Positions 1 through 12,914 of a stretch of DNA of 64,000 nt are shown here, one piece after another; within the stretch, counting starts at the first letter, position 1; each line of letters starts with the position of its first letter. The notes below the pieces were generated by a model, which ran no database searches, was not told the DNA's origin, and saw only the letters and a list, made by a program, of their open reading frames with translations. A program made the translations under genes and the position numbers. This DNA is from Acanthochromis polyacanthus (taxonomy: Eukaryota > Chordata > Actinopteri > Pomacentridae). Location of the stretch: NCBI RefSeq assembly GCF_021347895.1, contig NC_067113.1, positions 3,392,251 through 3,456,250 on the forward strand. Direction: 5' to 3'.

Positions 1-127
1 GAGAAAACCCACGCATGCACAGGGAGAACATGCAAACTCCATGCAGAAAGATCCCAGGCCGGGATTTGAACCAGGGATCTTCTTGCTGCAAGGCGAAAGT
101 GCTAACCACTATTCTACTGTGCAGCCC
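1..127 (-). mobile_element. tRNA-derived SINE, truncated by window edge
   Basis: This is the 5' (tRNA-like) end of the same SINE found complete at 33919-34284, also on the minus strand. Read on the minus strand it begins GGGCTGCACAG, has a box A-like stretch (TAGTGGTTAGCACTTTCGCC) and a box B-like GGTTCAAATCC. The rest lies outside the window, so the other end and its duplication cannot be seen. The two copies differ by a few substitutions and a short indel before box B. Confidence 0.75.
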
Positions 128-285
128 GACATTCAGTTGTGAACAACCAAATTGGATTTCCTGCTTCTATATTCCATTTCCCCAAGCTATGGGTCTCTAC
201 AAACCTGTCATACCTTCGAGTAGGCTCTGTGTCGTCCATTCTGATCCCTGATCAATAGTGAGTAACTCCAATATTGTGTTGAGGT

Positions 286-293
286 TATATATA

Positions 294-347
<54 letters not shown>
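286..347. repeat. (TA)n microsatellite
   Basis: Nearly pure TA dinucleotide tract with a few TATG variants. It directly abuts the left end of the Tc1 element at 351. Tc1/mariner elements insert at TA, so this tract is probably the original target. Confidence 0.95.
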
Positions 348-350
<3 letters not shown>

Positions 351-351
<1 letters not shown>

Positions 352-1930
352 CTGCTCAAAAAAATTAAGGGAACAGTTTTAAAAAACATCATATTTCAAA
401 GTGGGGGAAAACGAACTGGATATTTACATTGATATGGACTGGTTAATGTTTTAGGAATGACAAGATGCCACATTGTTTGATGGAGATGAAAATTATCAAC
501 TCCCAAGAGGGCTCAATTCAAGACACCCCAAAATCAAACTTAAAAAACTGATGTGGCAGGCTAGTCCATCTTGCTGAAATTCCTTGGCAGCAACTCAAAA
601 TGGTATTCAGCAGTTTGTATGGCCTCCATGTGCTTGTATGCATGACTGACGATGCCGGGACAAGCTCTGAATGAGACGACAGATGGTGTCCTGGGGTATC
701 TCCTCCTAGAACTAGACCAGGGCATCACTGAGCTCCTGGACAGTCTGAGGAGCAACCTGATGGTGTCGGATGGAACAAAACATAATGTTCCAAAGGTGTT
801 CTATTGGATTCAGGTCAGGTGAGCATGGGGGGCCAGCTAAAGGTATCAGTTCCTTCATCCTCCAGGAACTGCATGAGTTCTCTTACCACATAAGACGGGG
901 CATTGTCGTGCACCAGAAGGAATCCAGGACCACTGCACCAATGTAGGGTCTGACAATGGGTCAAAGGATTTCATCCTTATACCTAATGGCAGTCAGAATG
1001 CCATTGTCCAGCCTGTAGAGGTCTGTGTGTCCCTCCATGGATATGCCTCCCCACACCATCATTGACCCACCACCAAACCGGTCATGCTGAACAATGTTAC
1101 AGGCAGCATAACGTTCTCCACAGCTTCTCCAGACCCTTTCATGCCTGTCACATGTGCTCAGGGTGAACCTGCTCTCATCTGTGAAAAGCACAGGGCGCCA
1201 GTGGTGGACTTGCCAATTCCTGTGTTCTATGGCAAATGCCAGCCGAGCTCCACGGTGCCAGTCAGCAAGCACAGGGCCCAGTATAGGACGTCGGGCCCTC
1301 AGACTACCTTCATTAAATCTCTTTCTGATTGTTTGGTCAGAGACATTCACACCAGTGGTCTGCTGGAGGTCATTTTGTAGAGCTATTGCAGTGTTCATCC
1401 TGTTCCTCCTTGCACAAAGGAGCAGATATCTGTCCTGCTGATGGGTTGAGGACCTTCGACAGCCTTGTCCAGCTCTCCCAGACTAACTGCCTGTCTCCTG
1501 GAATCTCCTCCATGCTCTTGAGAATGTGCTGGGAGACACAGCAAACCTTCTGGCAATGGCACGCATTGATGTGCCATCCTGGAGGAGTTGGACCTTCTGT
1601 GCAACCTCTGTAGGGTCCAGGTATCGCCTCATGCTACCAGAAGTGACACTTACCCTAGCCAAATGCAAAACTAGTGAAAAACAGTCAGAAAATATTAGGA
1701 AGGAAAAAATGTCAGTGGCCTTCACCTGTAAACTCATTCTTGTTTTGGGGGTTGTCTCATTGTCTCATTACCTCTCTAGTGCATCTGTTGTTAATTTCAT
1801 AAACACCAAAGCAGCTGAAACTGACTAAAAACCTCCTGTTACTTACTTGACCAGATCAGTATTCCACATGTTTGACTGACTTGATGCAGTACTTAGATTA
1901 AAAAGTGTTCCTTTAATTTTTTTGAGCAGT
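351..1930 (-). mobile_element. Tc1-like DNA transposon, inactive copy
   Basis: About 1.58 kb bounded by inverted repeats. The left end starts ACTGCTCAAAAAAATTAAGG; the right end is its reverse complement with only two differences in about 30 bp. Both ends sit in TA-rich DNA, as expected for TA target duplication. The inverted repeats are short, unlike the 217-bp arms of the neighbouring Tc1 at 1981, so the two are different Tc1 families. The transposase is encoded on the minus strand and is broken. Confidence 0.9.
561..1632 (-). pseudogene. Tc1-like transposase, frameshifted
   Basis: The frame starts at the methionine read from 1632 (MRRYLDPTEVAQ), an N-terminal helix-turn-helix segment, and continues in other frames. 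A 145-residue central piece (1398-961) holds the second DNA-binding part, the first catalytic Asp in LFTDESRF and the glycine-rich [11 protein letters not shown] box. It then hits a stop; the second Asp and final Glu region is only recognisable in a separate frame (755-561). At least three frame breaks are needed to read the whole protein, so it cannot be functional. A usual Tc1 transposase has about 340 residues, and this region would fit that length. Confidence 0.85.
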
Positions 1931-1931
1931 G

Positions 1932-1934
<3 letters not shown>

Positions 1935-1980
<46 letters not shown>
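1935..1980. repeat. (TA)n microsatellite between two Tc1 elements
   Basis: Pure TA tract separating the right end of the dead Tc1 (1930) from the left end of the intact Tc1 (1981). Probably a remnant of one longer TA tract that was hit more than once. Confidence 0.95.
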
Positions 1981-1988
<8 letters not shown>

Positions 1989-2197
1989 GGACAAAATTGT
2001 TGGTACCCCTCAGTTAAAGAAGGAAAAACCCACAATTCTCACTGAAATCACTTGAAACTCACAAAAGTAACAATAAATAAAAATTTATTGAAAATTAAAT
2101 AATCAAAAACAGCCATTACTTTTGAATTGGTGATTAACATAATTATTTAAAAAAACAAACTAATGAAACAGGCCTGGACAAAAATGATGGTACCTCT
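1981..2197 (+). repeat. Left inverted repeat with two transposase direct repeats
   Basis: Outer direct repeat at 1989-2007 and inner one at 2176-2194. The arm is the reverse complement of 3401-3617 with only about eight scattered differences. Spacing between outer and inner sites is about 170 bp on both sides. Confidence 0.9.
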
Positions 2198-2260
2198 ACA
2201 AAAGATTGAAAACTATTTGACCAGAGTGACATGATTAACTCAGGTGTGTCATTTAATTGA

Positions 2261-3397
<1,137 letters not shown>

Positions 3398-3400
3398 GTT

Positions 3401-3617
3401 ATGGGTACCATCATTTTTGTCCAGCCCTATTTCATTAGTTTGTTTTTTAAAATAATTATGTTAATCAACAATTCAAAAGTGATGGCTGATTTTGATTATT
3501 TAATTTTCAATAAATTTTTATTTATTGTTACTTTTGTGAGTTTCAAGTGATTTCAGTGAGAATTGTGGGTTTTTCCTTCTTTAACTGAGGGGTACCAACA
3601 ATTTTGTCCACGTGTGT
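3401..3617 (-). repeat. Right inverted repeat with two transposase direct repeats
   Basis: Inner direct repeat at 3404-3422 and outer at 3591-3609, both in reverse orientation to the left arm. The transposase stop codon ends only four bases before the arm, so gene and repeat are packed tightly. Confidence 0.9.
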
Positions 3618-3634
3618 ATATATATATATATATA

Positions 3635-3911
3635 TCATGGTAGAGACTGCGATTTGGTAGAATTGGAGTCTCTACCAGTAGAGATTGCGATTGGAGTTTC
3701 TACCAGTAGAGACTCCAATCGCAATCTCTACCAGTAGAAACTCCAATCCTACCAGTAGAGATTTGTCAGGGCTAAGGTTAGACTTTTAAAGTTAGGGTCA
3801 GGGGTCAGGGCAGAGGTCAGATTTCAAGTTCCACCTCTACTGGTAGAGATTACAATCGCAATCTCTACTGGTAGAAACTCCAATTCTACCAAATCGCAGT
3901 CTCCACCCTGA
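3635..3911. mobile_element. Palindromic short element (MITE-like), unknown family
   Basis: About 277 bp, non-coding, flanked by TA tracts. The ends are inverted: left TCATGGTAGAGACTGCGATT, right the reverse complement with two changes, over some 35 bp. Inside, the motif TCTACCAGTAGAGA and its neighbours recur in both orientations, so the left third is itself a near-perfect palindrome and the whole can fold into nested hairpins. The centre (about 3765-3830) is unrelated and carries AGGGTCAGGGGTCAGGG-type repeats. I do not recognise the family. TA flanks hint at a Tc1/mariner-mobilised short element. Confidence 0.7.
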
Positions 3912-3913
3912 CA

Positions 3914-4655
<742 letters not shown>

Positions 4656-4663
4656 ATATAAAT

Positions 4664-6663
4664 TAGTGCTGTCACATGATTACAATTTTTCATCAGATCG
4701 GTCATTGGGTTGCTGTGGATTCATTTAAATTAATCACGATTAAATAGCATTCATTTTTAATCTATATTAATTGTGTTTGATTTTGCATGAGCAAACAGAC
4801 TAAAGAAAGAAGACAATATATGCATTTAACATGTTTATTAAACACCTGTGATTCAGTGAAAAGAAAACCCCTTCCTGCAGAGTGTGCATATTACTGTATG
4901 TTGGTCAACTCTTCCGTCTGTTCAATTGTTTAACTGTTCAAATTTCCCACCTAGACGGCCAACATGCAATTTGCAGGGCTTAAAGTGAAAAATATTTCTG
5001 AACCTAAACTTTTTTGCTTTCGGGTCGTGGTACAATCAAACTAACTAGCAAGAAATTAAGACATTTGCCTTCACAAACTAAGACTACAGATCATAGTAAT
5101 ACCAAAAAAAGGCCAGTCGGTCGTGATAGGTACTCCATGTGACTACAACATGGTGCAAATACATTGCTTAGCTCAGTATAAGACATGGAAAAAGGACATT
5201 GATTCAACTTTTTAACAATATGTGCACCATTTGCCCTATTTATTCTGAAATACAACTATGTAAACAGTTACAGTGCAAAATAAATAAAATAAATTTAAAA
5301 ATACAGTTTATAACAGCAAACTATAGTTCAGTTTAAACACCACCAACAACAAAACAACATGAAAGTGCTCTAAGAACTGATAGCTTAAATAATATGAAAT
5401 AAATAACAACATAGAAAATAAACAATTACATTTTAGTCCAAACAACTACAGTTCGTTCAGTTAAAAAAAACATTTACAGTGCTACAAGAACTGGTAAGCT
5501 CATTCTCTATTTTTCCTATCTATTTCTTCTTTCTTTCTGTCATCTTCCTCAGTTGTGTCGAGGCAATGTTCACTTTTCTGCTTGCCAGATGTTGAGATAC
5601 TCTGGTCGAATCATCAAAAAACAACAACAAACAAACAAGCATATTCAGAATTTTGTCCATGCTCTGGTGATGAAGAAAATAGCCAGCCCGATCTCACGGG
5701 GATTCGTGAAACTGTCACGTAAGTTTTAGTTTCGGTTTCGTGCGCACCAACACGATTTCGTCATGTTTTTCGTGCCGCTCACCACGAAATGCGCACCAAT
5801 GTATTTTAAACGGCGGACTTTTCGTGCCACTCAGAACGTATTTCAAAAGAATGTGTATATTATATTTTTAATGTAAAACCGTGGCGAATCCAACGCTATA
5901 TTTTGCATGACATCGTCCCTAAACATAACCCTAACCATAACCTAACCATAAGCCGGTGGTACACTTACCAATTTGCATAGGAATTTCAAGAATGTCCGGC
6001 GGCCGGCGGCCGCAAACGTGATCACACAAGCAGTATACGCCGATGGACAGCTTAGATCGTCATGAATCCGCCGGTATAAACCACCTTCAGATGTGATTAC
6101 CACAGCGAAAAACATTTCGTGGTGAGCGGCACGAAAAACATGACGAAATCGTGTTGGTGCGCACGAAACCGAAACTAAAACTTACGTGACAGTTCACGAA
6201 TCCCCGTGAGACCGGGTTGAAATAGCACACCTTTTGGGACGAGTGTCACATGTCACCCCCTTCATTCCATTTCCCACGGTTATCCCCAATTCTGTTATCT
6301 TTGTTTTTGTTACTGTCTGTCAGACCCCCCTCTTAATTCTTGGTGTCACACCTTTGTCAATTGCATCTGTATGCCAGATCCTTTGATTGAATTACTCTTT
6401 GTTCCTTTTGTCTTACCCTCTGTTACTGAAAACCAGCCATACGCAAATCAGCCACTATTCACCCTTGTGATACATACAGCCCCCTCCCTACCCTCTTATC
6501 CACCCTCTAACATCCCTATGAAATGGGTGCTCTCAAAATGTTCTGGGTCGGCTTACACAGACTCATGCTCTGTGTTGGTTAGTCCACCGTATACCGGAAT
6601 ACCAATAAACACCCCACTGCAGCAGGATTAATCTGCGTTATTGCGTTACTTTTGACAGCCCTA
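4664..6663. mobile_element. hAT-like non-autonomous element with 8-bp duplication
   Basis: Exactly 2000 bp. The left end reads TAGTGCTGTCACATGATTAC; the right end, reversed, reads TAGGGCTGTCAAAAGTAACG, an imperfect inverted repeat of hAT type. Both flanks carry the identical 8-bp duplication ATATAAAT (4656-4663 and 6664-6671), the size known for hAT. No transposase frame is present, so this is a deletion derivative moved in trans. A second element (5684-6219) is nested inside it. Confidence 0.85.
5684..6219. mobile_element. Nested 536-bp inverted-repeat element
   Basis: Arms of about 107 bp (5684-5790 and 6113-6219) are inverted copies. The ends read CAGCCCGATCTCACGGGGAT and, reversed, CAACCCGGTCTCACGGGGAT. 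Flanking duplication AAATAGC occurs at 5677-5683 and 6220-6226, which shows insertion into the hAT-like element. A 7-8 bp duplication would suit hAT, but the ends do not look hAT-like, so the superfamily stays open. The centre (5958-6107) is homologous to part of the TTAA element at 58343. Confidence 0.75.
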
Positions 6664-6671
6664 ATATAAAT

Positions 6672-9600
6672 GTAATATATAGCTATAAGCCAAGCTTTAC
6701 CAAGCTATCAGACAAATATGTTTCCAGCTATGTGTAAGAAAAGGCTTGGAATCTTGAGTTCATGCCTTTCTCTCAATGCTCAGGTTATGAAGGCCAAACA
6801 GTCTGGTTTCCTTCAGCTTTGGCTGACCTCTAACGTCTTTCTTTTTCTGATTTCAGACAGAAAAAGTCAGTCACACATTCTCAAATTTATACACTGTAAC
6901 ACACTTCACCCTGGTAAATAAAGGAAACATTCGTGTTATTGCTTGTTTTTAAAGCCTTATCTGGCCAAGTATCACTTTACATTTGCGGTTTCTTAACTAC
7001 TTGTGAGCCTGATTATTTTATTTCCTTTGGCACAAACCATCGGACCGTTCCAAAAACCAAAATGAGCCCAAAGGTAGTCAGACCCGAGCTGTTTGGCTGT
7101 TTTTGCTTCTAAGCCAAAAAAATGTCCTCCCAGAGGATCTCAGACTGTCAGTTCCTCCTTTAACACATGGATGGAAACTTTTTTTTTATCATAAGGCCTT
7201 CACTTAATTGATTTTATTGTGGTATTTTTGGTTTGTCCTTTTATATTGTACCCTGTTCCCTATACATTTTAGTATGACTCAAGACTGACCTTGAATGTTG
7301 TGTTGCTCAGAGGCAATATGTGCACAATAAATTCATTCTATTGAACTTTGAAGTCTCTTAATTCAGAGGCTGTCATGGTACAGATAAGCTGGATTTTCCT
7401 CTGAAACCAATCCAGCATGCTGCGTGTTGGTCATTGTCACACACCTGTGGCTTTGCAGATGCACAATGTGATCCTTTACAGGGTGCTGGAGTGTGAAAAT
7501 CCAAACATCCTTCTGCCTTCTGGGATGAGACTTGAGGATGAACTGCCAGTTTAAGTTGGCTGCACGCACCACTCAACATGAATGGCAGCATTTGCGAGTG
7601 GGAAGCCAGTGAGGGATCACGTTCTCCCTGCAGTTTCACCGATTATAGAAAATCCTTTTTTCTGCCATTTTCAACATTTCATGCTACAGTCATTATTAAA
7701 TTCCAATACAAAGGTTGCTTTGCTTTCTGAAGTGCTCATTAGCCACTATGTTGTGTACTCTTGCTTTGCTAAAGGCCACATTTTGCCACAGAAAGGATGA
7801 GTTTATTATTCTCTCATTATCTGACAACCATTATGCGGTCACTGAATGAAGAATTTGATGTTGTTGTTGTTGTTTTTTTTTTAAATAACTAAGCTTTTCT
7901 TTCTCTCTCAACTTGTGGACTCCTTCTCTTATCCTGGATATTAAAATACTAGGTACTTAAGATCCTTTACAGTTCCTCTAGAGGCAGTCTTTTATCAATA
8001 CTTTTTTTTAATTCATTCATTTCAGGCAATAACAATGCAAAAACAAACATTCCAGTATGGTAACATATGCATAGAATGCCTGAAAAAGGGAGTAGGAGGA
8101 AGAAAACTTATTTAATCCTACCCCTAAACTTATACTAGGCCACTACCTGATATCCCCTCACTAATCTATACCTTTTACTATACCTTTGTGACTGTCTGTC
8201 ATATTTTAGGCTGTCTGATCAAGCACGCCAAAGAACATGAATGTAAAAGAAGTAGAGAGTAAAGATAAACTTTAAAAAAATAGTCATGTATTCTTTGTCA
8301 TGCTATAAAGTTAAAATGCAAGAAAAATAACAAGGAGTGCCAGCTTTTGGTTTTGTTTTGTTTACATTCGACTAGGCAAGTATTTGAATCAACAGATATT
8401 GTTCCATCTCCTCTCAAAATGAAAAATTGCTAGCAGTGTACTGTGTAAAACAGGTTCCAAAATGCAAATTTTAATGTTTACCAACATTTTATACATTCAT
8501 GCTGGGCCTTTTTGAATGCTGAGATGGAAGTAATGTGTTGGGGCGAGTTATCTTTGATGACGTTATGATGGGAAATGGGACAGTTTGGTGTCTGAAAATA
8601 AATAAAGAAATGGGAAATAGGTGTAAAAATGGCCAGTCTCGCTGCATTAGTGCAAACTGGCCTCATTGATGAGCTTGGTTATATAATTTCTGTCTCAAAC
8701 CATCATCAAATATATGTGCCAAAGTGTGAAACATTAGCATTTCTCAGAGTAAGAATAAGAAGAAGATTTAAACACTGACACCCCATCGAGTTCAAGAGGG
8801 TTGGCCACATGTTGAAAAGAGACAAATTTCAGTCAACTAGTTCAGCTACCACCATGTGGCATTCGGCGGACTGAGCTGACTTCAAACATTTGCTGTTGGT
8901 TCTGAACTTGAGCTGATATGGTCTGTGTTTACGCAGGATGCGGGCAGCCTGTCGGCACAACAACAAAGACTGACAGAAGGGTGGAGAGGGAGAGCAGATG
9001 CAACAGTAACACTGTGTCAACTGTTTGTCCACAGTCCACTCATAAGCTGTTCAATCCGCTGTGAAGTTAGCATGGCAAGCCTTCAAGGTTCCCACTCTGC
9101 AGTCTGCCAGATGCACTCTGAAGCCTCCTGTTCAGCCACACATCCTCACACAAAATGAATAACAGTACATTTACTCATTTACTACACTGCATAGCATCAC
9201 AAGCTGCCTATAGGGAACACTTTTATGCTATACAATTAAAAATAAACTAAATAATGCTGGAAAGAAAATTATTTGACACAATAACTCAGTCTCAGTCAGG
9301 ATATTGAATTGTGTCTCTTCTAATGTTTAAATAAATTGTAAAACGGGCAGCATAATACTGATGAAATTTTAATTTAATTTTAAAAACAAATCTTTTTTTG
9401 TTCCTTGTTTTTAGGTGTTTTTCTCATGTTTTAATGATCAACTCAAATTCAGTTACACACTGGGCAACAGAGCAACAGCAAATTAAGTATCTATCTGTAG
9501 CAGTGTTTGTCCAGTTGCGTTTGTACATTCACAGAGCTTAGGTCACAGGGAATTTGTTTGCTATAGAAAGTGGGATGATTTGGACTGACTAACTCACTGC

Positions 9601-9775
9601 CCCGTGGCGCTGTGCTGATAAAATAAGGGCTATCGAACCAAGAATGCCCCTGTGAGCTCCGCTGAGCTCAATAAGGGATGTTTTAAAGGTCAGGGTGCAG
9701 CAGTTAATCTGGAGAGCACTGAAACACAACCAGCAGGAAGGCCAAGTAGAGCGTACACTACCTCCCCCTTTCTCT
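6672..9775. other. Non-coding, no gene recognised
   Basis: About 3.1 kb of AT-rich DNA with many stops in all frames. Only short simple tracts (for example a (GTT)n at 7861-7876) and the repeat listed at 7985 stand out. No conserved exon, tRNA or inverted repeat was found. Confidence 0.5.
7985..8170. repeat. Interspersed repeat fragment, low certainty
   Basis: The stretch TGAAAAAGGGAGTAGGAGGA, followed by AACTTATTTAATCCTACCCC, resembles a repeat I have seen in many fish loci, probably a LINE or DNA-element tail. The class cannot be fixed from this sequence. Confidence 0.3.
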
Positions 9776-9902
<127 letters not shown>

Positions 9903-10885
9903 GTTCTCGTCTCTCTTTACCCAGAAAGAGATGCTGCATTGTGGACAGAGTGTTTGTGGAAAGCCAAGACCTGATTTAATCTGCGCAGCTGAAATAGAGC
10001 ATTGTCTCATTCGCTGGCCCAGCTGTAGATACGATTTTATTCAGCCTGAGAGAGACAGAGATAGAATGGACCAAGGAGAAATGAGGAGAGCAGGGTGGAG
10101 TGGGATTAGACTGTCACTGACACGACCAACTAGACACAATGTGAAATATCACTCCACACTCCACCGTCAACCTGTCCAGCCCACACTGGGATTGGCTGGA
10201 ACTTTATTGATGACTGAAGAGGAATGATGGTGTCACTGACTGCAGGGTTCTCAGATGTCAAGGTAGGTGTCTTGCATATTATAGGGTTGAAACTTCATGT
10301 TTTACTCCTTTACATTTATATACAAGCTGTCCATGGTTAGACATATTGACTTGTTCACATTTTCCAAGTATCATACAGGTAGTTGTCAGCATCTAAGTTT
10401 AGGATTCAGACAATGGACAAATGGAGGAATGCTTCTACCACCAGAGATGGCAATTGCATCAGTCCTTTCTTTGCATAATTACTGCACATCTTTATTACAG
10501 CATTTTGTCTTACAAAAGTATGCATTTTGGAATAGATTATGCCAAATGTCAAGTGTTTACTGTGAACATGTTTTATTTACATGCACAGTTCTAAAAGTAT
10601 TGTATTTCCATTTTAACCCTTTAATCAATTAATCCAGACCAACACCACTGTAATATTGTCGCCTCTTTTAATAACCTACATCAATTTTGTAGCGTACTGA
10701 GGAGCAGAACATTCCAGAGCAACACACAAAGATCCAAAGACCTTTTCCCAGAGCTGTAAATCTGATGTCTTGCATGTAGAGTGTATAGCATTAAGCTAAT
10801 TTTGAACTCCGTTAGTGGTTGGGCTTTTCAGCAAAAATAGACAGAGGACTAACAACACAGATAAAAACAGAACAGACATTTTAAA

Positions 10886-11145
10886 CTACTGGGGACCTAC
10901 CATTGACTCCCATTCATATCTAACCCCTAACCCTTACCCTAACCCTAACCTTAACTCAGACCAAAACAATGCGTAACCCTAAAGAAATGTTTTTGCACTT
11001 TTACTTTTTTCAGTAACAACAACATGGCCAAGAAAACACTGTTTAAACTTGTGGGGACCGAAATGAGGTCCCCACAAGTGACATTGTTTTCGGTTTTCCT
11101 ACAGTTGTGGGGACATTTGGTCCCCACAAGTATTACCAGCACCTG
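10886..11145 (+). repeat. (AC)n-linked GGGGACC inverted-end repeat, copy A
   Basis: About 260 bp, also present inverted at 48272-48508. It begins near TGGGGACCTACCATTGACTC, contains telomere-like CCCTAACCCTAACC units (10922-10950), then a near-perfect hairpin CTTGTGGGGACC / GGTCCCCACAAG (about 11048-11078), and ends at GGTCCCCACAAGTATTACC just before a long (AC)n tract. The GGGGACC ends are inverted, so it is probably a short DNA element whose edge seeds or carries the microsatellite. Confidence 0.65.
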
Positions 11146-11146
11146 A

Positions 11147-12274
<1,128 letters not shown>

Positions 12275-12318
<44 letters not shown>
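12275..12318. repeat. (TG)n microsatellite
   Basis: Short pure TG tract upstream of the 160-codon frame at 12432. Confidence 0.95.
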
Positions 12319-12319
<1 letters not shown>

Positions 12320-12431
12320 AATGTTTGACATGTTTTTCATTGTTGTATTACTTGTGTACCTCAATAAATAGGCTAAGTAGGGTAAATTCAACATAGAGTG
12401 GGAAATTTAACAAAAAGAAATAATTTATCTC

Positions 12432-12914
12432 TTGTTATCTGTTAAAAATGTCTTCTACACAAAAGCCAGTGACATTTTGTGGAAACACAAAGAGAGGTTT
12501 CCAAATATCATTCCAAGGATGGGAAGCTTCCACACCACATGTACGCTGCTAGGAGTAATTGGCAAACGATTCCAAGATGCAGGTTTACAAGACTTGTGTA
12601 ATGAAGCAGGCATGATTGCAGAGGGATCGGTTGATAGTGTTATGGAAGGACAAACTCCAACAGAGCCATCCAACTACACAAACTGCTGTATGAAGCTTTG
12701 TTCTGCCTTGTGTGGAAAGGCTTTCTTTCTTGGAATCAGAAGCAACAAGAAAGTCCATCTCGACAACATTCCATTGTCTATGGAAGAGCTGTGTGAGAAT
12801 GTGAGACAACAGACACTCCAAGAAACAATGAACAATCCATCATATCCACATTTAGTTGACCATTTTGGAGAGTATCTTGATCACCTGCAGAACCACAATG
12901 GAAAGTTCCCATAA
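12432..12914 (+). CDS. Uncharacterised 160-codon frame, likely transposon-related fragment
   Basis: I cannot name this protein. The frame has no stop for 160 codons in a region where others are short, and its composition looks like real protein. Around residues 24-50 it has FPNIIPRMGSFHTTCTLLG, then IGKRFQDAG and EAGMIAEGSVDSVMEG. I recall a similar order (a GxFH motif, a GDAGL-like turn, an E-AG-AEGSV stretch) in uncharacterised, multicopy animal proteins that tend to sit in mobile elements. That recall is weak evidence. The C-terminal half has no motif that I recognise. The 5' boundary could be an exon edge rather than a true start. No inverted repeats or poly(A) tail were found around it. 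The sequence also fits a decayed exon. Confidence 0.4.
   Translation: MLSVKNVFYTKASDILWKHKERFPNIIPRMGSFHTTCTLLGVIGKRFQDAGLQDLCNEAGMIAEGSVDSVMEGQTPTEPSNYTNCCMKLCSALCGKAFFLGIRSNKKVHLDNIPLSMEELCENVRQQTLQETMNNPSYPHLVDHFGEYLDHLQNHNGKFP

Noticed and set aside
10922..10950. CCCTAACCC units as an interstitial telomere
   Set aside because: The units are part of a dispersed repeat that recurs inverted at 48272-48508, so they do not mark a chromosome end or fusion.
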